Positions 1 through 8,200 of a stretch of DNA of 37,784 bases are shown here, piece by piece. Positions within the stretch are counted from its first letter, which is position 1, and each line of letters begins with the position of its first letter. The position numbers were made by a program, and so were the translations under genes. The DNA is from Chitinophagaceae bacterium (GTDB taxonomy: Bacteria > Bacteroidota > Bacteroidia > Chitinophagales > Chitinophagaceae). The DNA is taken from contig JAQBNL010000056.1 in assembly GCA_028288585.1 (NCBI GenBank), positions 1 through 37,784 on the forward strand, written 5' to 3'. The notes below the pieces were generated by a model. It had not been told where the DNA came from, did no database searches, and worked only from the letters and a program-made list of their open reading frames with translations.

Positions 1-35
1 GCTTTTAAATTATAATTGATTTCTATAAATATTAT

Positions 36-48
36 ACTCCTCCGGAGT
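36..48 (-). terminator. Weak hairpin downstream of the aminotransferase gene
   Basis: The arms ACTCC and GGAGT form a 5-bp stem around a 3-nt loop, about 20 nt past the TAG stop of the minus-strand aminotransferase gene. The flanks are AT-rich, but no clean U-run follows on the minus strand. It may be a weak terminator or mRNA 3'-end structure. The window ends too soon to see the next gene. Confidence 0.25.
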
Positions 49-67
49 TATAAAATATCTTATAATT

Positions 68-1432
68 CTAAATTACAGGAAGATATTCATCCGCTATTGA
101 AATTGCCTTTGAAATTATTGCAAGCCCTTCATCGATCTGTGCTTTGGTAACACAAAGTGGTGGCGCAATAAAAATATAATTCCATCTTACAAAAGTGTAC
201 ATGCCCAACTCCCTGATCTTTGCAGCCACTTTATTCATTACCGTCATCTCATCAGGCTTTGCATTAAACGGCGCCATAGGTTCTTTTGTTTTTCTATCTT
301 TTACTAATTCAATACAGCCTAACAATCCTGTATTTCTAAAGTCACCAATGCTTGGATGTTTTGTTTTCATTATCTCAACTTTTGCCTCTATATATTTCCC
401 CATGGCGGCTGCATTTTCTATAAGTTTATCAGCTTCATAAATTTTCAAAACCTCCAGCGCTGCAGCACAACAAACCGGATGGGCAGAATAAGTAAGTCCT
501 AATGCAAGCACTGTATCATCAAATTTATCAGCAATCTTATCAGATACCATCAAACATCCAAAAGGTAAATAACCGCATGTTAAACCCTTTGCCATAGCGA
601 TCATATCAGGAATAATATCATGATTTTGAAAACCAAACCATTTGCCCGTACGGCCAAAGCCACTCATTACCTCATCCATAATTAAAAGAATTCCGTGTTT
701 ATCGCATAACTCTCTTACAGCTTTCAAATAACCAGCAGGATATTGTAAACATCCGGATGAACCGCTTTCTCCTTCCAGTAAAATGGCAGCAATATTATTC
801 GGACTTTCATATGCAATTATTCTTTCTAATCCTGCAACAGATTCCTTTAATAAATTTTCTTCGCCATATTCCCAACGATATAAATACGGAAGATCAAAAT
901 GTACAAAATTGGGCGCCTGCTGTGCGTCTACAGCGAGTTTACGGGGATCGCCACTGGCCGTCATTGCTCCATTTGAAGAGCCATGATAGGATTGATAACG
1001 GGCTAATATTTTATGACGCCCTGTAGAAAGTCTTGCTAATTTAATTGCATTTTCAATAGAGCTTGCACCACAGACAGTAAAGAATGCTTTGTTCAGATCG
1101 CCGGGGCAAATCTCTGCTAACTTCTTTCCAAGTTCTCCTCTTGCTTTGGTAACACAGCTTGGGGTTACATAAGCCACTTCCTGCATTTGCTTCACTACAG
1201 CATCTGTTACACGCTGATCACCATGACCAATATTTACATTCATTAATCCCGAAGAAAAGTCAATGTATTTTTTGCCATCATAATCATATAGATAAACTCC
1301 TTCACCATATTTTACTGCGATAGGATTTGTTCCTTTTTGTTTGCTCCACGAGAACAATGTATAATCCTGGTTGTTGGCAACTATTTCTGCGGATTCAGTT
1401 TTGTGCGGGATTATTTTTTCAAGAATACTCAT
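68..1432 (-). CDS. Class III PLP-dependent aminotransferase (beta-alanine/omega-amino acid type)
   Basis: This 454-residue protein is a fold-type I, class III aminotransferase that moves an amino group from an omega- or beta-amino acid to a keto acid using pyridoxal phosphate. The PLP-binding motif IMDEVMSGFGRTGK places the conserved Asp at D253. The Schiff-base lysine is K282 in MAKGLTCGYLPFG. Length and motif spacing are those of a complete enzyme. It is the last gene of a minus-strand operon, 19 nt after the DNPH1-like gene and behind mmsA. That neighbour suggests beta-alanine (or 3-aminoisobutyrate) as substrate, giving malonate or methylmalonate semialdehyde for MmsA. Taurine-pyruvate and 4-aminobutyrate enzymes look similar, so the class is certain but the substrate is inferred from context. 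Confidence 0.9.
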   Translation of the reverse strand: MSILEKIIPHKTESAEIVANNQDYTLFSWSKQKGTNPIAVKYGEGVYLYDYDGKKYIDFSSGLMNVNIGHGDQRVTDAVVKQMQEVAYVTPSCVTKARGELGKKLAEICPGDLNKAFFTVCGASSIENAIKLARLSTGRHKILARYQSYHGSSNGAMTASGDPRKLAVDAQQAPNFVHFDLPYLYRWEYGEENLLKESVAGLERIIAYESPNNIAAILLEGESGSSGCLQYPAGYLKAVRELCDKHGILLIMDEVMSGFGRTGKWFGFQNHDIIPDMIAMAKGLTCGYLPFGCLMVSDKIADKFDDTVLALGLTYSAHPVCCAAALEVLKIYEADKLIENAAAMGKYIEAKVEIMKTKHPSIGDFRNTGLLGCIELVKDRKTKEPMAPFNAKPDEMTVMNKVAAKIRELGMYTFVRWNYIFIAPPLCVTKAQIDEGLAIISKAISIADEYLPVI

Positions 1433-1451
1433 TGTATATTTATTCTTTTGA

Positions 1452-1940
1452 TTAATTTTTAAATCCTATCTGTTTCCTATTTTGAAAATCAACATCTTGA
1501 GAGGATGCGGTCACAAATTGTGACTGCATAATTTCTACAAAAAAAGAATCAAGATATTGTAAGGCATCATTAATATCACCATACCGGTAAACATTCAGAT
1601 CTTTATTACCCGCAATCATGGCTGATAAAGACTTTGTACCGGCCCCCCTGAACAAGCAAATAACCGGTTTACCTAAACTTTCAGCCTTTGAAATTTCGTA
1701 GCCAACTCCCAAAGATGGGGTCGTTACTTCCGCAACCAAAACATCTGATTCTGTTAACCAATCCATATCCCTGTTAAATATCCAATCATCAGTTTTCTCT
1801 CTCTCACCCATTTCAGTTAGATCATTACAAATATGTTCAGTCAAAACAGTACCCATTTTTTTCAAATGTTCTATTATTTCAAAATAAATTTTTTGATCAT
1901 CTCTCCCACCCCTGATAGATCCGGCAAAATATATTTTCAT
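1452..1940 (-). CDS. DNPH1/Rcl-like 2'-deoxynucleoside 5'-phosphate N-hydrolase
   Basis: The 162-residue protein belongs to the nucleoside 2-deoxyribosyltransferase fold and closely resembles DNPH1 (Rcl), which cleaves the N-glycosidic bond of deoxynucleoside monophosphates to a free base and deoxyribose 5-phosphate. The N-terminus YFAGSIRGGRDD matches the DNPH1 phosphate-binding start. D66 lies in SDVLVAEV, and the catalytic glutamate is E82 in PSLGVGYEISKA. The SAMI motif near residue 106 is also as in DNPH1. A C-terminal tail of about 30 residues looks variable. The gene sits 20 nt after mmsA and 19 nt before the aminotransferase, so it is probably co-transcribed. The natural substrate cannot be read from sequence. 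Confidence 0.88.
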   Translation of the reverse strand: MKIYFAGSIRGGRDDQKIYFEIIEHLKKMGTVLTEHICNDLTEMGEREKTDDWIFNRDMDWLTESDVLVAEVTTPSLGVGYEISKAESLGKPVICLFRGAGTKSLSAMIAGNKDLNVYRYGDINDALQYLDSFFVEIMQSQFVTASSQDVDFQNRKQIGFKN

Positions 1941-1960
1941 TTTAAATTATTAATGAAATA

Positions 1961-3418
1961 TTAACTCATCCAGTTCACCCCTGCTTCGGGATTCCATTTA
2001 GTAGTTGACTTTTTTAATTTGGTCCAGAATTCAATGGAGCTTTTTCCTGTGATATCACCAACCCCAAACTTGCTTTCATTCCATCCGCCAAAACTAAAAG
2101 GTTCACGTGGCACAGGCACACCCACGTTCACCCCTATCATTCCTGCGCTTGCATGATCAATAATATATCTTGCTGCACCGCCATTTTGTGTAAACACACT
2201 TGCTGCGTTACCATAAGGATTTGCGTTCTCAATTGCCAATGCTTCATCAACAGTGTTTGTCCGCATAATGCTGATAACAGGTCCAAAAATTTCTTCAGTA
2301 GCAACAGACATTTCAGGGGTTACAAAATCGATCACAGTTGGTCCTACATAAGTTCCATTTTCTTTTCCTTCTACTATTGTGTTTCTGCCATCAACCAAAA
2401 TTTTTGCGCCGTCATTTTCTGCTTCGGTAATATACTTTTCAATTCTGTCTTTTGATTCTTTATTAATAACGGCTCCAAGGTTTTTACCCGGAATTATTTT
2501 TCTTGCTTCATCACATATCTTATCTACAATGCTGTCAACATTGCCAACACCTATCATTGCTGATGCAGCCATACAACGCTGCCCTGCGCAACCGCTCATA
2601 CTGGCTGCAACATTTTGTGCTGTCATACCGGGAATGGCATCTGGTAAAACCATTAAATGATTTTTAGCACCACCTAATGCAAGGCATCTTTTATAATTTG
2701 AAGTTGCTCTTTGATAAACGATCTTGGCAACTTTTGTTGAACCCACAAAAGACACAGCCTGAATATCCGGATGATCGCAAATGGCTTCTACAATTTCCAC
2801 ATCACCATGAACAATATTAAAAACGCCATCGGGCAACCCTGCTTCTTTTAAAAGTTCTGCCAATCTCCCAACGCATAAAGGAACTTTTTCCGAAGGTTTT
2901 ATTATCATACAATTTCCCAGGGCAAGTGCATTGGGTAACGTCCAGCATGGTACCATTGCAGGAAAATTAAAAGGAACGATTGATGCAACAACTCCCAGCG
3001 CAACATGTTCTGTCCGGCATTCAACTCCGCGGCTTACTTCAAGTATTTCTCCCGTAACCAATTGCGGCAATGATGTTGCGAATTCAGTAAGCTCGATACA
3101 TTTTTCAATTTCCGCAATGGATTCGCCAATGGTCTTTCCATTTTCTTCAGAACACAATTCGGCAAGCTGCTGTAAATTTTTTTCGAGCAAATATTTAAAT
3201 CTGAAAAAAACCTGTACCCTGTCTTTAATAGGTGTTTTACTCCAGTGGGGGAATACCGCTTTTGCTGCCCTAACAGCTTCATCAAGATCGGAGGCTGATG
3301 ACATTGGAACTTCAGAAAGTTTATTGCCATCAAGCGGAGAAATAACATCCATTTTTCTACCAGAAGAGCTGTTTGTAAATTCTCCTTTAATATAATTTTG
3401 AACGGGTTTATATTTCAT
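1961..3418 (-). CDS. mmsA: CoA-acylating methylmalonate-semialdehyde dehydrogenase
   Basis: The 485-residue enzyme belongs to the aldehyde dehydrogenase superfamily. MMSDH-type members oxidise methylmalonate or malonate semialdehyde with NAD and CoA, giving propionyl-CoA or acetyl-CoA. The nucleophile is C282 in SGCAGQRCMAAS, the MMSDH signature. The usual ALDH general-base glutamate is replaced by the Asn of LGGAKNH, the substitution that separates CoA-acylating MMSDH from hydrolytic aldehyde dehydrogenases. It is the first gene of the operon, whose last member is an aminotransferase that could supply the semialdehyde. It fits the end of valine, beta-alanine or pyrimidine breakdown. The family is certain; the pathway is inferred. 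Confidence 0.94.
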   Translation of the reverse strand: MKYKPVQNYIKGEFTNSSSGRKMDVISPLDGNKLSEVPMSSASDLDEAVRAAKAVFPHWSKTPIKDRVQVFFRFKYLLEKNLQQLAELCSEENGKTIGESIAEIEKCIELTEFATSLPQLVTGEILEVSRGVECRTEHVALGVVASIVPFNFPAMVPCWTLPNALALGNCMIIKPSEKVPLCVGRLAELLKEAGLPDGVFNIVHGDVEIVEAICDHPDIQAVSFVGSTKVAKIVYQRATSNYKRCLALGGAKNHLMVLPDAIPGMTAQNVAASMSGCAGQRCMAASAMIGVGNVDSIVDKICDEARKIIPGKNLGAVINKESKDRIEKYITEAENDGAKILVDGRNTIVEGKENGTYVGPTVIDFVTPEMSVATEEIFGPVISIMRTNTVDEALAIENANPYGNAASVFTQNGGAARYIIDHASAGMIGVNVGVPVPREPFSFGGWNESKFGVGDITGKSSIEFWTKLKKSTTKWNPEAGVNWMS

Positions 3419-3672
3419 TTAAAAAATTTCTGTTATTAATAAAAACAATTGAAAATGTAAGACAATTTGGTTTGATAAAGATAAAGAAGGCTGTAAGTTA
3501 TTGCGTTTTTTCTTTTACGCGGAATTGCTCTAAAAAATATCTTATATACTGAACCGGGTAATTCTTACCCCTGAATAATTACAAAACCTTAATGGCAAGA
3601 TGAGAACCCCTGTGGCAAGGAATTTGCAACCCATTGAAAAATAATTGTGGGTGAAATCCATTATATTCATAT
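3419..3672. promoter_or_regulatory. Divergent intergenic region between mmsA and the lipoprotein operon
   Basis: This 254-nt region must hold the promoters of both the minus-strand mmsA operon and the plus-strand five-gene operon. It contains a 15-nt inverted repeat at 3556-3570, with arms GGGTAA and TTACCC and a 3-nt centre, a possible operator. A partial -7-like TAATTGTG lies at 3642-3649 with TTTG at 3623-3626. The spacing (15 nt) is short for a Bacteroidota promoter, so I do not call a promoter. No ORF is evident. Confidence 0.4.
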
Positions 3673-4530
3673 ATGCTTATCAAAAAAATATTACCCCCCG
3701 TCATTGCTTTATTGATTTTAATTGGAAATCAAAGCTGTAATTCCCAAAAATCAAAACCCCTTGCAACACCGGCTCAATATGACCTTAATCATCCTGTTGA
3801 ATTTACACTTCCCGAAGGTTTAAGCGAAATTTCAGGAATTTCCTATTATCCCAAGGACAGCAGTGTATTTGCCATTATTGATGAAGATGGTCTTTTGTTT
3901 AAAATATATTTAAACGGAAGCGGAACAATTAAACAATGGAGATTTGATAAAAAGCACGATTTTGAAGATGTAGTTATGCATGACAGCACTTTTTATGTAT
4001 TAATAAGCAATGGAGATATTGAAACATTAAAATTTGTTGGGGATTCCATCTTTGCAAATAAAAGTAAACTTGAAGATGCAAGTAAAAAAACAAATGAGTT
4101 TGAAACCCTGTACTATGATGATGCTTTAGGATTGGTTATGATGTGTAAGGATTGTGAAGATGATAAAAAGAAAATAGTTACAGCATGGGGTTATTCACCG
4201 GATTCAATGGCCTACAATCCCTCATTATTTTCAATAGACGTAAAACAAATTGCAGAAAAAACAGGTGACAAAAAATTGCATTTTAAACCATCAGCTGCTG
4301 CCATAAACCCTGTAACCAATGACTTATATATCCTTGCATCAGTTAATAAACTACTGGTAGTAACCGATAGAAAGGGCAATGTAAAAGAGGTATACCCGCT
4401 GGACCCCGTTATTTATAAACAGCCGGAAGGAATTACTTTTACCCCATCAGGCAACTTACTTATTTCTAATGAATCCGCAGAATCGGGTAATGCCAATATT
4501 TTAATTTTTAAACCTAAAAAGAAAGGTTGA
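3673..4530 (+). CDS. SdiA-regulated-type beta-propeller lipoprotein
   Basis: The 285-residue protein starts with a lipoprotein signal peptide ending in a lipobox-like LIGNQSC, so Cys22 would be lipidated and the protein exported to the envelope. The rest has repeated short strand motifs such as EISGISYYPKDSSVFAIIDE and KQPEGITFTPSGNLLISNE. These match the SdiA-regulated/YjiK family, which forms a beta-propeller with a conserved acidic core; its biochemical role is not established. It is the first gene of a five-gene operon. Its TGA stop overlaps the ATG of the next gene by one base, so translation is probably coupled. That suggests it works with the outer-membrane phosphoesterase downstream, but its ligand is unknown. 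Confidence 0.8.
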   Translation: MLIKKILPPVIALLILIGNQSCNSQKSKPLATPAQYDLNHPVEFTLPEGLSEISGISYYPKDSSVFAIIDEDGLLFKIYLNGSGTIKQWRFDKKHDFEDVVMHDSTFYVLISNGDIETLKFVGDSIFANKSKLEDASKKTNEFETLYYDDALGLVMMCKDCEDDKKKIVTAWGYSPDSMAYNPSLFSIDVKQIAEKTGDKKLHFKPSAAAINPVTNDLYILASVNKLLVVTDRKGNVKEVYPLDPVIYKQPEGITFTPSGNLLISNESAESGNANILIFKPKKKG

Positions 4531-7500
4531 TGAAAAAAGCTTTAGTGCTCCTATGTTTTTATACAATATTATTTCAATCCTATAGCCACTCACAAACACC
4601 CGATAGTTTACAACAGAGAATAATTTTAATTGGTGATGGTGGCGAATTGGCAACCGGCCACCAGCCTGTGATCTGGGGAATAAGAAATACCATTCCTTTC
4701 GATAAAAAAACAGTAATACTTTTTCTGGGTGATAATCTTTATCAATATGGTTTGCCCGATGAATCAGTGATTGGTTATAATGTGAGAAAGGCGCCTCTGG
4801 ATTCGCAGATAATAATTGCCAATGGAACCGACGCAAAGGTGTATTTCATGCCCGGCAATCACGATTGGAATAATGGCGATCCCGGCGGATGGGAAGGCAT
4901 ACAAAGAGAACAAATTTATATTGATAATTTCGGCAGCAAAAATGTTGAGTTCTTTCCCAAAGATGGTTGCCCGGGACCGGTAGAAATAAACATCACACCT
5001 GATATAACATTAATTATTATGGATAGTGAGTGGTGGGTATTTCCCTACGATAAACCGGGCATTGAATCTGATTGTCCATATAAAACCAAAGCCGAAGTAT
5101 TAACGCAGCTGGATGATATCCTTTCAAGAAATTCAAAGAAGCTTGTAGTTTTTGCGCTGCATCATACTTTCAGAAGCTATGGCATTCACGGTGGAAATTT
5201 TACCATCAAGCAGCATATATTCCCGCTTACTGACGTTTTCCCTAAATTATATATTCCCCTCCCGCTGATCGGCTCTATTTATCCTATTACCAGGGGTATA
5301 TTTGGCACCACCGAAGATATGTCTCATCCATTATATTCAGCTATGATAACAGACATTGAAAAAGTTATCAAGGGGCATCAAAATGTAATTTATGTTGCAG
5401 GACATGAGCATTCATTGCAGTTAATAAAAGACAGCGGATACTATTATATCGTTAGCGGTGCCGCCAGCAAATCAACCCGTGTTTCAAAAGGAAAAAAATC
5501 TTTATTCGCATCAGATAAAAAAGGATTTGCAATTCTGGATGTATCAAAAAATAAAAATGTGAACACCACTTTTTATTCTGTTGATTCAGGAAAAGTTAAA
5601 CAGGAATTTACAGCTGATCTATTAAATTTTTCATCTCTGCCAACTCCCGAAAATCCGAAAGACACTACCCGGGAAGCAGAGATCGTATTTAAAGACAGCG
5701 CAGTAATCTCTGCCAGTGACAAATACAAAAATGCAAGTGGTTTTAAACAAACGTTAGCTGGCAATAATTATCGTAAAGAATGGAGCACACCAATAACACT
5801 TAAAGTATTTAATATACGAAAAGAAAAGGGTGGCTTAAAAATAGGAAGCCTCGGCGGTGGTAAACAAACAAAATCTTTGCGCCTTATTGATAAAACAGGA
5901 AAGGAATGGACGTTGCGTTCAGTTGATAAAGACCCGGAAAAAGCTATTCCCGACAACCTGAGGCATACGCTTGCGCAGGACATTGTTCAGGACCTCGTGT
6001 CTGCAAGCTATCCTTATGCACCCTATATTGTTCCGGGGCTGTCAAAGGCTACCGGCGTGCTTTCTACACATCCTCAATTCTTTTTTGTTCCTGATGATCC
6101 GGCATTTGGAATTTACCAGACCATGTTTAAAAACACAGTCTGCCTGCTGGAGGAGAGAGAGCCAACTGATAATTCCGCTGATACAAAAACCACTGCCAAG
6201 GTTATTAATAAATTGATAGACGATCACGACAATCATGTTGACGAATATGCCTTTTTAAAAGCACGCCTGCTGGACAATGTTATCGGGGACTGGGACAGAC
6301 ATTTTGATCAGTGGAAATGGGGAACAGCAGATACAGGTAAAGGAAAATTGTATTATCCTGTACCAAGAGACAGGGACCAGGCATTCTATAATTCCGATGG
6401 CCTGTTAATAAATTATCTTTCAAAAAACCAATACAAGTATTTACAGGGATTTAAAAATACTATCAGGGATATTAGATGGTTAAATTACCAGGCCCGTGAT
6501 ATCGACAGGATCTTTATGACAAGGCTAAATAAGACTGACTGGGAGAATACAATTAAAAAGCTTCAGCAGGATCTTACCGATAAAGCAATTGATTCATCAG
6601 TAAAATTATTACCTCCGGAAATTTATGCTTTGGATGCAGCAACAATTACTGAAAAATTAAAAAGCAGGAGAGATATTTTATTGACTCAGGGAATTAAACT
6701 GTATAAATTCTTATCAAAGAAGGTAAGTATTGTAGGCAGTAACGACCAGGAATATTTTAAAGTGCAAAATAATGGAGACAGCCTGCAGGTAATTGTTTAT
6801 AGAAAAAGGAATAAGGCAGACTCTGCAGGCATAATTTATAACCGCTCATTCAACCGGTATTATACAAAAGAAATACGGCTGTATGGATTAAACGGGAATG
6901 ATAAATTTGAAATTGCTGAAAACACAAACTCAAGAATAAAAGTGAGAATGATTGGCGGCAAAGGCAACGATACTTTTAATATAAAAGGCAACTTACGCAA
7001 TTATGTTTATGACCTTAAAGCAACAGATTCCACTACAGAAAAAAATGCTCTTATAAATTCCTCAAAAACAAAGGCTGATTTTTCTATTGATCCTTCAGTG
7101 AATGAATACAAACCGTACGGCTTCAATTATAATATATACCGCTTCCCCCAGCTTAATGTGGCTTATAACCAGGAAGACAAGCTCCTGGTTGGTTTTGGCG
7201 TTTCGGCAAAAACTTTTGGCTTTAGAAAAGATCCTTATTCAACCTATCAAAAACTTTCTGCATTGTATGCGCCATCACATGGCGCTTACCAAATAAAATA
7301 CCAGGGAATTTTTACTTCTGCATTTTTAAATAAAGATATTATACTGAATATGGACCTGGTAAATCCAACGCTAAACAATTTTTTTGGCCTGGGCAATTCA
7401 ACAGTGTTTAATAAAAGCTTACCGCTGGAATATTACAGGGTGCGGTATAAATATTTTGCAACAGAATTGTTATTGCGGAAGGGATTTCAAAACCACATTC

Positions 7501-8198
7501 TTGATATAAGTTTTGGCCCTGCTTATTATCATTACTGGAATAAATTTTCTGATAATAAAACACGCATTCTTGGTACACGTCCTTTCCCTATTGATTCTGC
7601 AAGTATTTATAGTAACAAAGATTATTTAGGGGCAAAACTTAAGATTGATGTAAACTTCGTGAATGATGAATTAATTCCCAGCCGTGGTGTTACCTGGTAT
7701 AATGAATTAAGCGCAATGGCAGGCTTAAACAGCAACAGCAAAGGCATTACAAAATTCACATCTGACATGACGGTGTATGCAAGCCTGTCCGAAGAAAGAA
7801 AATTTGTTACTGTAATGAAATTTGGCGGCGGACATATCTTCAGCAAAAATTTTGAATTTTTCCAGGCGCTTGATCTTGGAGCAAATAATATTTTACGGGG
7901 ATTTAGAAAACAACGTTTTACAGGATCTTCATCTCTATATGCAAGCATGGAAGAAAGAATAAAACTGTTTAAATCCCAATCCTATATTTTACCCGGCGAT
8001 GTAGGCGTGATAGGTTTTTACGATATAGGAAGAGTGTGGCTGAAGAATGAGAGTTCTAAAAAATGGCACCAGTCTTATGGAGGAGGTTTGTATTATTCGC
8101 CATTCAACATTCTTATCGTTTCGGCAACAGTAGGCGTATCAGATGAAGATAAATTGCTTAACTTTTCACTCGGCACTAAATTCCGCCTTACATTTTAA
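4530..8198 (+). CDS. Exported metallophosphoesterase with kinase-like middle domain and Omp85-type C-terminal barrel
   Basis: I choose the ATG at 4530, which shares its A with the preceding TGA, over a TTG one codon upstream. The product is 1222 residues. A signal peptide (about 1-22) precedes a calcineurin-like phosphoesterase (about 30-335) with GDGG, GDN, GNHD, a His pair near 211 and GHEH, so all metal ligands look present. Residues about 435-690 are not phosphoesterase. They hold a Gly-rich strand (GSLGGGKQTKSLRL), GDWDRH near 586 and RDRDQAF near 613, resembling CotH/FAM20-like kinase motifs. Two GNDxF motifs follow near 790 and 813. From about 870 the protein is strand-rich, includes LRGF and ends in Phe, like the Omp85/BamA barrel. 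It is probably anchored in the outer membrane. The substrate is unknown. Confidence 0.85.
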   Translation: MKKALVLLCFYTILFQSYSHSQTPDSLQQRIILIGDGGELATGHQPVIWGIRNTIPFDKKTVILFLGDNLYQYGLPDESVIGYNVRKAPLDSQIIIANGTDAKVYFMPGNHDWNNGDPGGWEGIQREQIYIDNFGSKNVEFFPKDGCPGPVEINITPDITLIIMDSEWWVFPYDKPGIESDCPYKTKAEVLTQLDDILSRNSKKLVVFALHHTFRSYGIHGGNFTIKQHIFPLTDVFPKLYIPLPLIGSIYPITRGIFGTTEDMSHPLYSAMITDIEKVIKGHQNVIYVAGHEHSLQLIKDSGYYYIVSGAASKSTRVSKGKKSLFASDKKGFAILDVSKNKNVNTTFYSVDSGKVKQEFTADLLNFSSLPTPENPKDTTREAEIVFKDSAVISASDKYKNASGFKQTLAGNNYRKEWSTPITLKVFNIRKEKGGLKIGSLGGGKQTKSLRLIDKTGKEWTLRSVDKDPEKAIPDNLRHTLAQDIVQDLVSASYPYAPYIVPGLSKATGVLSTHPQFFFVPDDPAFGIYQTMFKNTVCLLEEREPTDNSADTKTTAKVINKLIDDHDNHVDEYAFLKARLLDNVIGDWDRHFDQWKWGTADTGKGKLYYPVPRDRDQAFYNSDGLLINYLSKNQYKYLQGFKNTIRDIRWLNYQARDIDRIFMTRLNKTDWENTIKKLQQDLTDKAIDSSVKLLPPEIYALDAATITEKLKSRRDILLTQGIKLYKFLSKKVSIVGSNDQEYFKVQNNGDSLQVIVYRKRNKADSAGIIYNRSFNRYYTKEIRLYGLNGNDKFEIAENTNSRIKVRMIGGKGNDTFNIKGNLRNYVYDLKATDSTTEKNALINSSKTKADFSIDPSVNEYKPYGFNYNIYRFPQLNVAYNQEDKLLVGFGVSAKTFGFRKDPYSTYQKLSALYAPSHGAYQIKYQGIFTSAFLNKDIILNMDLVNPTLNNFFGLGNSTVFNKSLPLEYYRVRYKYFATELLLRKGFQNHILDISFGPAYYHYWNKFSDNKTRILGTRPFPIDSASIYSNKDYLGAKLKIDVNFVNDELIPSRGVTWYNELSAMAGLNSNSKGITKFTSDMTVYASLSEERKFVTVMKFGGGHIFSKNFEFFQALDLGANNILRGFRKQRFTGSSSLYASMEERIKLFKSQSYILPGDVGVIGFYDIGRVWLKNESSKKWHQSYGGGLYYSPFNILIVSATVGVSDEDKLLNFSLGTKFRLTF

Positions 8199-8200
8199 GT

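Noticed and set aside
2931-3395. 154-codon plus-strand ORF
   Set aside because: It is fully antisense to mmsA, low in complexity and without any domain.
3623-3649. Promoter TTTG...TAATTGTG for the five-gene operon
   Set aside because: The second box has a mismatch and the spacer is only 15 nt, below the usual 17 or more.
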